A stretch of DNA of 64,000 nt from CAIRDP01 sp037134895 (GTDB lineage Bacteria > Bacteroidota > Bacteroidia > Bacteroidales > FEN-979). Positions within the stretch are counted from its first letter, which is position 1. Each line of letters starts with the position of its first letter. Below, one piece after another: positions 1-9,500 of this stretch. The position numbers were made by a program, and so were the translations under genes. The notes beneath the pieces were generated by a model. That model was given only the letters and a program-made list of their open reading frames with translations. It ran no database searches and was not told the DNA's origin. Location: the NCBI GenBank assembly GCA_037134895.1, contig JBAXLI010000008.1, forward strand, positions 1 to 64,000. Reading direction: 5' to 3'.

Positions 1-3000
1 ACATACTGGAAGTTCGTGACCTTATTCGTTTTCAGGTTCAGGTAACTCCCGGTGATAGTATCCAGGCCGGGACTTATCCTGGCGGTGAACTTTCCGTCAA
101 GCTTGACATCATCCACTGAACCGGTGAATTCCATAGTGTTTTCTTTGAAGTTGATAGCTCCGGTTATATTGGCTTTCACCATCTTCTTGGTCTTTATCGA
201 CATGTTTCCAAGGATGACATCCGTTGTGAATGGCTGTATAATAAAGGTAGACTGACGATTATCGAATTTTCCTTTCCAGGTCCCGGCCACCTGGGCTCTT
301 TGCTGCCCGGTCACGGCAGGTACTGTGGTCTCAGCGGCTTCCTGGTTTACTGCCCGCCCCGACATCTTCGGATGAAAGTAAAGAAAGGCGGCGAACAACA
401 GGATGAAAGTGACGATCCCCGGCAACATCCAGCTCAGCAATTTTTTATCCTGCCTTGAAAGTTCGGTGTTAAATGTTTCAAGAGCGTCAGATTTGCTTGA
501 TTTGAAACCAGCCTTACCGGGACGAAAAGCATGGTACAAGGGTTCGACAAGGGTAGTAGCAGGATCGGAATCGGAAAGTAATTCTTCCCTGATACCTCGG
601 GTAGATGATCGTCCGCCGAAAGAAAGCCAGAAAATGGCTCCGGCCCCTGCTATGACCAGGACGATGGATATAATAGTCACAACGGGATAAAGCAAGGCCA
701 CGATGAAGTAAACAATATAATACAGAACAATCGCCTCGAAAAGACCTGCAAGCAGGTTCGTTACGATCCCGCCGTCCCTGTTGGCCCGCCAGGTATAAAT
801 GCCAAGTAACACACTCGCCAGCAGCCAATAGATAAAACTTACTTTCCAGAAACCTCCGGGCAGGGGATTGCCCGAAAGAGGGATCTTATAGATGATCAAT
901 GCGCCCAGCAGGGCCAGGGCAGGGATGAGCAACACTGTCCCCAGCACGATCTTCATGGTCTTAAGCCGGCCGTAATGATTCTTTACTTTTTTCTTCAAAT
1001 TATACAGGATGGCCGTAGCCTCATCAAACCTGCTGACTTCCTTGCAATCTGAGTCGAACTCCTTCATCTTTTCGACATACTGCTTTGTCAGGTTCTCAAA
1101 AGCAAACTGAGGCTGCAGGTCGGCATAAGGATCTTCCTGATAGAAAACCGCAAGCCAGCTTTTCAGGCAGCTTTTCTCCATCTCTTTTTTGATCTCGTCT
1201 TTGGGAATGTCCTGCAACTCTTCCAGGCTGTAAACCGATTTATCGCTTCCTGCGAAATAATAATAGGGATCATACCCCAGCCCTTTGATGGCTTTGTACA
1301 AGGCGATCTCCTGGTTGTAAGGTCCGCATTTCTTCCGGTTGTCATCCGACTTCAAATCAAAACAATATTGAACCCATTGATCTTCTTTTTTCCATCCCTT
1401 CGATTCAAAATACCAATGAATAAGCGACTTTTCATTACCCAGGTTCTCGAGGCACTCATCCAGAAAATCATCCTTTTCATTCTCCTGGTATTTGCGGCAG
1501 GCATAATGATTGAACAGGTTTCCTGTTTCGCTCTTGGTGAAATAATACTGGTTCTCATTTTCGCCCGGCAGGTACAGATTGAATGAGACCTCAGGGTTCA
1601 GGTAGTAAAGCATGGAATACACCGTAACCGAGGTTGTAAGATCTTCGTTATCAATAATTTTTTCAATTTTCTTATAGGTATCCGGATCGTTTTGAGTGGC
1701 ATACCAGGCCAGGAACCTCCCGTCGACGAATGAATTCCATCCGTCATCGGTTATATCATTCTCGCGGAAACTGACGATCACATCGTTGGCAGTCTTGCAG
1801 AGCTCATATCCCTTTTTATTTTTCTCGTTTAAAGTCTCAAGGTAAAAAGGCGTCGTTTCGTCGAGGTAGTAAATGGTTTTCCACAGGGCTACTTCCGGTT
1901 CCAGCTTCTTGAAATATCCCACGAACAGGTCGCGTTCTTTTTTGTTTCCCAGGGCCTGGAGATAAATATAGAATTCATCATCACTGTCTTTCAATGCTTT
2001 TGCATAATGGTCCCGGTTCTTAACCAGGGCCTGGGCCATCTTTTCAAAATTCTCGCACACTGAACCGTCAACCGAATGGTAAACCGCACTCTCGTCGAGC
2101 ATGTAAACCGTAGCACGCAGCCCGGCTTCCTGGTTCTTAGGATAACGCTTCTCCAGGATCTCCTCGATCTCGACAGCGAGCTTGTTATTCCCACATTCTT
2201 CCAGCCAGCGGGTAACCCGTTTGCTATACAGGTACTTAATGGCCAGCTGCTGGTTTTTATCGAATAGTTTAGCCAGTTCCAGGGGATTATTGGCGATCAG
2301 GTTAAGGTCGGCATCAAAGACAAAAGGCTTGTAGCGGGCAGCGGTATTTTTCGCCACGGCAACCGCTTCTCCTTTATGCCAGCGCTGGACTTCATCAAAT
2401 CCCCAGCGTTTTGCCGGATCAACAATTGTAAGGCCCTGCATCAGTGACAGAACGTCGGACGGAGCATCCAGTGGATATGGAAGTTCCCCGTTACGTTTCA
2501 TTCTCAGCATGCGTCTCTCGTTATCCTTGAACGGATTGCAGCCCAGCCAGATGTACATCAGAAGTATGCCCAGGGAATAAAAATCGACCTTGCCGTCGAT
2601 TTCGACTTTGTCGTCAATCGTCTCATAAAGCTCAGGTGCGGCATAGATAGGTGTACGGGCCTGCTGGGTCTGGTGCATGAGCTCATCTTCGGCACAAAGC
2701 GAGGCAATCCCGAAATCACCAAGTACCAGCTGCTTATGCTGCTTTTCACGGAAGAAAAAATTCCCCGGTTTAATATCTTTATGGATGATACGGTTATTAT
2801 GGCAGAAAGCCAGGGCATTGGCAGCCTGCAAGGCGATATCCTTCAGTTTGCCGGCATCTTTCACGAAAAACACCTCGTCAAGAGTTCCGCCTTCAAGGAA
2901 TTCCATCAGTTCGAAGGAGCGTTTACTTCCCTGGGGACTGGTCCATACACCGTATTCGAATAACCTGATGATACCCGGGAAATCAAAGGATTTCAGGATT

Positions 3001-3443
3001 TCGAGCAATTCTGATTTCGGGTTGAACTGCGGATAATACAGTTTCAGCACACAAACATTCCCATCGCGTTCAAGGAGATAGATCTGTCCTTCACCGGTTG
3101 ATTCAGAGATGATCTTTTTGAAGTTGTACTTCTTCCCGTTAAGTTCGTAGACCTCAGAAGTACCTTCCTTTGCTGATACTCCTGAAACGTCTTCCGGCTT
3201 TTTTCCGACAGCGATAGTCTTGTCGGAATCGGTTGCGGCTGTCTCCCTCACCGTATCCTGGCTGTCTTTCCTCATGGTCTTTTCGGTATCAACCGAAGGT
3301 TTTCTCATGGTCTTTTCGGTATCGGCAGAGACTCCCGATGGTTTCCTGATCGTTTTGTCGGCATCATCGTTCTTACCCGATGGTTTCCTGATCGTCCTGG
3401 CAGCGTCAGAGGAAGGTTTCCTCAGTGTTTTGTCTTCGTCCAT
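1..3443 (-). CDS. Membrane-anchored serine/threonine protein kinase, 3' end outside window
   Basis: The reading frame opens at ATG 3443 and stays open to the window edge (at least 1147 residues). Residues 5-78 carry a repeated T-[LIM]-R-K-P-S motif. A Hanks-type kinase domain follows at about 105-330: VLK with the ATP lysine (K134), HKDIKPGN catalytic loop (221-228), DFG (243-245) and an APE motif. A long alpha-helical region follows, then about five hydrophobic membrane segments, and after the last one a beta-rich tail opening GTWKGKF that is probably outside the cytoplasm. The active-site residues are present, so an active kinase is expected; HKD in place of HRD is a tolerated variant. It starts 16 bases after the zinc-ribbon gene and is probably cotranscribed with it. 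Substrates are unknown. Confidence 0.88.
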   Translation of the reverse strand, partial: MDEDKTLRKPSSDAARTIRKPSGKNDDADKTIRKPSGVSADTEKTMRKPSVDTEKTMRKDSQDTVRETAATDSDKTIAVGKKPEDVSGVSAKEGTSEVYELNGKKYNFKKIISESTGEGQIYLLERDGNVCVLKLYYPQFNPKSELLEILKSFDFPGIIRLFEYGVWTSPQGSKRSFELMEFLEGGTLDEVFFVKDAGKLKDIALQAANALAFCHNNRIIHKDIKPGNFFFREKQHKQLVLGDFGIASLCAEDELMHQTQQARTPIYAAPELYETIDDKVEIDGKVDFYSLGILLMYIWLGCNPFKDNERRMLRMKRNGELPYPLDAPSDVLSLMQGLTIVDPAKRWGFDEVQRWHKGEAVAVAKNTAARYKPFVFDADLNLIANNPLELAKLFDKNQQLAIKYLYSKRVTRWLEECGNNKLAVEIEEILEKRYPKNQEAGLRATVYMLDESAVYHSVDGSVCENFEKMAQALVKNRDHYAKALKDSDDEFYIYLQALGNKKERDLFVGYFKKLEPEVALWKTIYYLDETTPFYLETLNEKNKKGYELCKTANDVIVSFRENDITDDGWNSFVDGRFLAWYATQNDPDTYKKIEKIIDNEDLTTSVTVYSMLYYLNPEVSFNLYLPGENENQYYFTKSETGNLFNHYACRKYQENEKDDFLDECLENLGNEKSLIHWYFESKGWKKEDQWVQYCFDLKSDDNRKKCGPYNQEIALYKAIKGLGYDPYYYFAGSDKSVYSLEELQDIPKDEIKKEMEKSCLKSWLAVFYQEDPYADLQPQFAFENLTKQYVEKMKEFDSDCKEVSRFDEATAILYNLKKKVKNHYGRLKTMKIVLGTVLLIPALALLGALIIYKIPLSGNPLPGGFWKVSFIYWLLASVLLGIYTWRANRDGGIVTNLLAGLFEAIVLYYIVYFIVALLYPVVTIISIVLVIAGAGAIFWLSFGGRSSTRGIREELLSDSDPATTLVEPLYHAFRPGKAGFKSSKSDALETFNTELSRQDKKLLSWMLPGIVTFILLFAAFLYFHPKMSGRAVNQEAAETTVPAVTGQQRAQVAGTWKGKFDNRQSTFIIQPFTTDVILGNMSIKTKKMVKANITGAINFKENTMEFTGSVDDVKLDGKFTARISPGLDTITGSYLNLKTNKVTNFQY
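3240..3432 (-). repeat. Repeated T-x-R-K-P-S motif in kinase N-terminus
   Basis: Within the first 80 residues of the kinase, short units recur: KTLRKPS, RTIRKPS, KTIRKPS, KTMRKPS, KTMRKDS, then the weaker DTVRET and DKTIAV. Spacing varies from 9 to 17 residues. Threonine followed by a basic residue and serine suggests a row of phosphorylation or phospho-threonine docking sites. That role is inference. Confidence 0.75.
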
Positions 3444-3459
3444 ATGATTGTATGTTTAA

Positions 3460-4461
3460 TTACATATTTCCATTATGATACATCCATTCTATCTTTTTGT
3501 ATACCACAACCCATTTCCCGCCCATAAAGGGTTTACCGCAATGCGTCGGATTCGGGTGGTAAGAGTGATTGAAATAACACTCCCATACCGAGTCGCTTAC
3601 CGGGGGTTTACGGGCGGTATAATAATTCCTGACCATCTGGGGCGAAGCCGAATCCTCGGGCATCATCCGGTCAAGCAACTTCTGCATCTCCTCTCTTTTT
3701 TGCTTTACAATCGCTTCAATTTCTTCCCTGGACTGTCTTTTTTCAAGAGGTTTGCGTTTGGACACTGCCGGTGTTTCTGTTTCCACAGAGGGCCTGGGAG
3801 GGGCAGGTGGAGTGGGACCTGCATTTTTATTCAGATCCAGATACATTGTTTTCAGTTCCTCGTTCCTCTTCTCCCTCTCTAACTGCCTGGCAGTTTTCGG
3901 GATCGCCACCGGCTGAGGTTTGTCTTCTTCTGCTGTTGCTTCGGGGACTTGGGTTTCGATCTCTTTCAGCTGTTTTTCAAGCTCATTGATTTCCGTTGAG
4001 ATACTCAGGACCTGCTGCGTAAGCGGTTCCTGCCGCGCCTTCTGCAATTCCATCCGGGCATTGTCGGTAAGCGGAGTATCGCATTTGACGCAGAAAGCCG
4101 AATGATTCAGGGTACCGCAAACCGGACAGCTTATCCCTTTTCTCGGTCCCCCGCATTCAGGGCAGCAGGCGTCTTCTTCGCTCATCCCTGCGCCACAATA
4201 GGTGCAATGTTCACTGGCAGGAAAGCACCCGCATTTCTCGCAAAGATCTGCACCCGGCAGAATATCAGCTCCGCAGCGGGGACAAATTCTGTCGCCCAGC
4301 GAGGCTCCGCATTCCTCGCAGAATACAGCCCCCGGCTCATTCACCGCACCGCATTTCTTACAATGGCCTGTGTCGGTTCCCTGGAGGGTGGCTTCTTTCT
4401 TTTTATCAACAGGTTTTGCATCCCGTTCGGCCTGCCTGTATCGTTCCTGTTCCTGCTGCAT
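3460..4461 (-). CDS. Multi-zinc-ribbon protein with coiled coil
   Basis: A 333-residue protein without signal peptide. Four CxxC...CxxC zinc ribbons lie at about residues 34-52, 60-78, 86-104 and 112-127, a double-zinc-ribbon (DZR-like) array. A predicted coiled coil follows at 143-175, then a proline-rich charged linker (about 210-240). The C-terminal ~45 residues contain a further Cys/His cluster (C and H residues in WECYFNHSYHPNPTHC). It is immediately upstream of the kinase gene in the same direction, 16 bases apart, which suggests an adaptor or substrate of that kinase. No enzymatic motif is visible; the partner role is inference. Confidence 0.8.
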   Translation of the reverse strand: MQQEQERYRQAERDAKPVDKKKEATLQGTDTGHCKKCGAVNEPGAVFCEECGASLGDRICPRCGADILPGADLCEKCGCFPASEHCTYCGAGMSEEDACCPECGGPRKGISCPVCGTLNHSAFCVKCDTPLTDNARMELQKARQEPLTQQVLSISTEINELEKQLKEIETQVPEATAEEDKPQPVAIPKTARQLEREKRNEELKTMYLDLNKNAGPTPPAPPRPSVETETPAVSKRKPLEKRQSREEIEAIVKQKREEMQKLLDRMMPEDSASPQMVRNYYTARKPPVSDSVWECYFNHSYHPNPTHCGKPFMGGKWVVVYKKIEWMYHNGNM

Positions 4462-4750
4462 GATGTTAATTAATGAATTTTATGGATGAAACAAATGTCA
4501 TCTTTCCCTGCTTCAAGATCTTCTGGTGATAGAATTAATCCGCAGAATAACATAAAACAATGCTAAGTAAATAAAGCTTTGAACCCGGGAGAAAAAACGA
4601 CCAATTCAAATCAAAAATATGAAATAATATGCTTATGTAATAAGATTTTTCAGATAAAAGTAAAGGTCAAATAAAGTCAATTTACTATTAGTAATCAGTT
4701 GCATGAAAATCAACCTGCTATGGATCCAGGAGAATTCATTTCACGGCTAA
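4462..4750. other. Intergenic stretch, nothing recognised
   Basis: AT-rich sequence between the zinc-ribbon gene and the T9SS-domain remnant. I see no open frame, RNA gene or strong promoter motif. It should hold the promoter of the minus-strand zinc-ribbon/kinase pair. Confidence 0.5.
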
Positions 4751-4966
4751 AGACTTCAAATATATGATGAACGATCTGTTTTTACGCTGGTTCATGAAGC
4801 CATCGGGGTCAAGTGCAGCATCCGGGATCCGGATAACTGGGGATGTCCCGGGGTTCATACCCTTGATTTTGTTCCGAACACCGTAGGAAGTAAATATTTG
4901 TATAACTTAGGTGATGTTTTGATATTAAAGCGGACATTGACATTATTGGTTATTTCTCATCTGTAA
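4751..4966 (+). pseudogene. Remnant of a T9SS C-terminal sorting domain
   Basis: Directly after an in-frame stop, 71 codons without a start codon translate to a sequence resembling the family A T9SS sorting domain: LQIYDERS, TLVHEAI, PGVHTLDFVPNT, GSKYLYNLGD and a final KRTLTLL. These line up with the family pattern of KIYD.xGxxVxTL, xGxHxLDF, GxYxYxL and a basic end. Everything upstream is gone or scrambled, so this looks like the tail of a decayed secreted-protein gene. The next gene, also T9SS cargo, starts 10 bases later. The match is by eye only. Confidence 0.45.
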
Positions 4967-4976
4967 AACAAACAAA

Positions 4977-6404
4977 ATGAAAAAAGCATTACTCATTGCA
5001 ACCCTTGCATTATCAATGAATGCATTTGCACAATTCAGCAATCCGGGCTCAGATCCAAAAGAAAAAATTCAAGGCAGGATTGAATATAAAGAATTCAATC
5101 ATTCAGGCATTACACCTGAACTGAATCGGGAACAAGACATCAGGCATCTGCTTCAGCCCGCTGACCTGATCATGGTTTTTGACAGTATTCATTATTGGAT
5201 TTGGGATACGCTTAGCATCAGCTGGAAAGTAAATTATAAAATCATTGGAATTGTTTATGATGCCAGGCATAACCTGATTAGTTTCATTTACCAGACATGG
5301 GACGGTACCAATTGGAAGAATGCAGGAAAATACACCCGAACTTACGATGCCAGGAATAATGAAATAAACGGAATATCCCAACAGTGGAACGGGAGTGATT
5401 GGGTAAATAACTCCCAGGATACTTATACATATGATGTAAATAACAACCGGACGAGCTACACCTATACGAACTGGAATGGAAGCGTATGGGTTAATATTGA
5501 TCAATTCATTTATACATATGATGCAAATAATAACCATACAAGCGATATCTATAGAACCTGGACTGGCAGCGGCTGGCTCAATAATTCTCAAAATACGTAT
5601 ACTTATGACGCCAGTAATAATCTAATCCATCAGTTAACGCAATCCTGGAACGGCAGCATGTGGGTCAATCAATATCAACTTGATAATACCTATGATGGCA
5701 GCAATAATCTGATGACGCAGTTAAGCCAGGAATGGATCACCGGGGCCTGGGTAAATTACATGCTGACGACCAATGTGTACGATGCCAGCAACAATCAAAC
5801 CAATACATTAGGACAAACCTGGGACGGGAGTGCCTGGCAAAATTCTTTCCAGACTGCCAATGTATTTAATTCCTCTAATAACCTGGTTAGTGAATTGCAC
5901 CAGCAGTGGCAATCTGGCATCTGGGTTAATTTTAGTCGATCAAACTATACCTATGATGTCAACGGCAGACAAATCGCATGGACGGGAGAAAAGTGGAACG
6001 GGAGTGCATGGGTGACTTCCTTTCAGAATTTCTTTACATACGGCGCGGGAGATTTCGAAAAAACCTCAACTCATTTTACCTGGAATGCTGCAGGGATTAA
6101 GGTGATCGCGGGTGACAGTACCTATAATTATTATCATACGGTTCTTGGGATTAGCGATATGCAGCAGGTGAGCACACTTTCTGTTTACCCCAATCCCTCT
6201 GCGGATCAAATAACAATAGAAACATCCAAAATATTATCCCAGGGCAGCTTATCAATAATGGACCTTAATGGCCATGAGGTTTTGACACGTCGAATCACCC
6301 AGCCCAAAACACAAATTGACATATCAAATCTGACTGCCGGGGTTTACTTTGTAAAACTGACCGATGGTAAAACGGTGGGAGTGGGGAGGTTTGTCAAGCA
6401 ATAG
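4977..6404 (+). CDS. T9SS-secreted protein with nine 29-residue repeats
   Basis: A 475-residue exported protein. Signal peptide at residues 1-19 (MKKALLIATL..., cut after NAFA). From about residue 107 to 367 there are nine near-tandem 29-residue units with the pattern WNGSxWVN ... YTYDxxNN; a tenth degraded unit precedes them. The last ~75 residues form a T9SS type A sorting domain (VYPNPSADQ, IDISNLTAGVYFVKL, ending RFVKQ). It is therefore expected to cross the outer membrane through T9SS and be attached or released. The repeats superficially recall YD-type beta repeats, but no catalytic or toxin domain is present. Molecular function unknown. Confidence 0.85.
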   Translation: MKKALLIATLALSMNAFAQFSNPGSDPKEKIQGRIEYKEFNHSGITPELNREQDIRHLLQPADLIMVFDSIHYWIWDTLSISWKVNYKIIGIVYDARHNLISFIYQTWDGTNWKNAGKYTRTYDARNNEINGISQQWNGSDWVNNSQDTYTYDVNNNRTSYTYTNWNGSVWVNIDQFIYTYDANNNHTSDIYRTWTGSGWLNNSQNTYTYDASNNLIHQLTQSWNGSMWVNQYQLDNTYDGSNNLMTQLSQEWITGAWVNYMLTTNVYDASNNQTNTLGQTWDGSAWQNSFQTANVFNSSNNLVSELHQQWQSGIWVNFSRSNYTYDVNGRQIAWTGEKWNGSAWVTSFQNFFTYGAGDFEKTSTHFTWNAAGIKVIAGDSTYNYYHTVLGISDMQQVSTLSVYPNPSADQITIETSKILSQGSLSIMDLNGHEVLTRRITQPKTQIDISNLTAGVYFVKLTDGKTVGVGRFVKQ

Positions 6405-6563
6405 ATATTATCTAAATTAAAAAACACAATGATAAATAATTACCAATTGAAAGAATAATTATACATTTAGTTTCAATAACCAGTGTAATCTACTTTGACT
6501 TTGTGATTTTATAGCTAATCTATGTATCTCTCCCCAAACACCGGCCCTTTAAAATCAGTAACT

Positions 6564-9500
6564 ATGAAACAGAAAATTTTACTCGTTCTGCTTATCGTAT
6601 TAAGCGGGAGCTTGGCGTTTAACGCCCAATCAGCATATGCCGATGCTACTAAAACAGTCGGCTCAGGTGGGGATTATGCAACACTCCAGCTGGCATTCCA
6701 AGCTATCAACAACGGGCTGATTACAGGAGCCATCACCCTGCAAATCACCGGCAGCATTACAGATAACAATACAGCTGTACTGAATGCCAGCGGTTCAGGA
6801 AGTGCCAGCTATGCTTCGCTCAGCATTTACCCAACTGTTAGTGGAGTGACTTTGAGCGGGAGCTATAGTGGCCCACTAATTGATCTCAATGGAGCAGATC
6901 ATGTCACGATCGACGGGAGGGTAAATGCCACAGGTCTGACCATTGACATGATCATCACCAATACAAGGTCCGGCGATGCCAATTCTTCAACGATACGGTT
7001 CACTAACGATGCCACTTACAACACCGTGAAATATTGTATAATCAAAGGATCTGGGTCCGGTGGAGACAAAGGCATCCTGCTTTTCACAAACACTGTAACT
7101 ACCACCGGAAACAGTAACAACACAATTGATCATAACGAAATAACAAACAACGGCGGGAACAGACCTTTAATGACAATTTTTTCAAGATCAACAAACAGCT
7201 CAGTTCCAAACAGTTTGAATACCATCAGCAACAACAATATTCATGATGTTTTAAATCCAAATAATTCCCATTCATTTATAATAAATCTGGGTGATGGAAA
7301 CGGTGGAGGTGATAGTTACAATGATGCCTGGACCATTACAGGAAACAGTTTCTATGAATCTGAGGCTTTTACTTTCACTAGTGGGAATAATATGGAAATT
7401 ATTTATATTTATGCATCTTCTGGGAACAATTTTACAATTTCCAACAATTACCTTGGAGGGAGTGCCCCGTTGTGTGGGGGGACATGGACAAAGACTACGG
7501 GAAACCATACATTCCAGCTTATGGAAATCCGTGTGGGGAGCACAATAGCCAGCAATATCCAGGGAAATACAGTTAAAAATTTCAATTTTACCAACACAGG
7601 TAGTAATATCTGGTGGGGGATAAATATCCAGGCCGGAACAGTTAATGTTGGGACGACTGCAGGAAACTGCATTGGCTCATCCGATGGAACAGGTTCCATT
7701 AGTTATACAGGCAATGGTTCAAATTCTGCTTTTTACGGGGTTCACTTCCAATCATCGAATGTAAATGCTCAAAATAATATCATTGGCTCCATAACCGTAG
7801 CCAATACAACGCCCACCAAATCTTCACATTTTTATGGGATTTATGTGCGATCCAACGGTGGATCCTTTTCCGTCAGCAACAATACAATTGGCAGCACAAC
7901 AACATTAAACAGTATCAATGCAACATCAGCTTCAACGACCGATGCGCAGAAGGTATATGGAATTGCATGCGATGGTAATTCCGGAACCGTTAATCTCAGC
8001 AACAATACGGTAGCCAACCTCACCAATGGTACAACAAACACAAGCACCATCGTTTACGGCCGGATTTATGGAATCTATGCATACAGGAATACAAATACCA
8101 TCAGCGGAAACCTGATTCACGACCTTACCATCGCAAATGCTAACAGTGCCAGCAGTTCCGATCCCAGCAACACGGATAACCCCTCCCTTTCGGCAGCCGG
8201 CATTGCATTTGCAGATAATAGCAACAGTGCCCAGACCCTGTCGGGCAATAAAATTTACAACATTTCAAACACTTATGCTTCCTTCACCGGGCATGTTGCA
8301 GGGATCTACTATTACGGACAGTCAACTTCAAGTTCAATTGACAAAAATCTCATTTACGGTGTCAGTTCAAGCAGCAGTTCTGCCACAATTCACGGGATCA
8401 AAATTGACGCAGGGGTTGCAACCTACTCAAACAACATTATCACGATGAACAGTGATATTGCGACAACCATGTATGGCATATATGAAGCGGGTTCATCGGG
8501 GACCAGCAATGTTTATTTCAATACTGTATATATAGGCGGATCACCCACAACCGGATCGCTGAACAGTGCCTGTTTATATAACGCAGGTACGTCCAGTACC
8601 AGGGATTTCAGGAACAATATCTTTAACAATGCACGCTCCAATAGCGGCGCGGCCTCCGGAACTCATTACGCAATGTATGTTTTAAATACAGGCGGAAGCC
8701 TGAACTGTAATTATAATGATTACTGGTTTTCAGGAACAGGAGGCAAACTGGGATATTACGGAGGAAATAAAACGTCTCTTCCCATCGTAACCGGAGTTAC
8801 AGGGAATGATGCAAACAGTCAGTCGATCCTCCCTGGCTTTGTCAATCCCGGAGGAACAACGGCCAGCAGCTATATTCCTTCAGCCGCTCTACCCGCTGCG
8901 ACAGGAACCGGAATTACCACCGACTATGGAGGAACTACCCGGTCAGGCTCTCCGGAAATGGGAGCATGGGAACAGGGAAACACCGTTACCTGGAACAGCA
9001 CCTCAAGCAATTCATGGAACATTGCTGCAAACTGGAATCCCCAGGTGGTGCCCACCGCATCTCATAATATTGTAGTGCCTGACGGAACTACAGATCTCGA
9101 GGTGAACCAATCTATTGCAACACCTGCCATGTGCAATAATCTGATAATACAGTCAGGCGCAAAAGTTGTCATTTTGCCGGGGAAGGCATTAACCGTTAAC
9201 GGTACTTTGACCAACAGCGGTGGAAGTCCCCGTCTGGTTATTCAGAGTGACGAAACCGGTACCGGCTCTCTTATACAGAGCTCAGCTTCTGTGGGGGCCA
9301 CTGTGCAGAGGTACATCTCGGGAAGCGCTACACTCACTGCCAATATGTATCATATGGTATCCATTCCTGTCAACTATACTACTCCGACATCAAACCTGTT
9401 CCTGGGCTCTTATCTGTACAAGCTGGATGCAGCACAAGTCGATCCCACTAATAACAACTACTATGGATTATGGGTCAATATGGGGACTTCAACAACAAAT

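Noticed and set aside
514..828. Minus-strand open frame inside the kinase region
   Set aside because: Shadow of the kinase frame, no domain or start signal.
4977..6404. Rhs/YD-repeat toxin
   Set aside because: The units are WNGSxWVN/YTYD of 29 residues, not true YD repeats, and there is no Rhs core or toxin tip.
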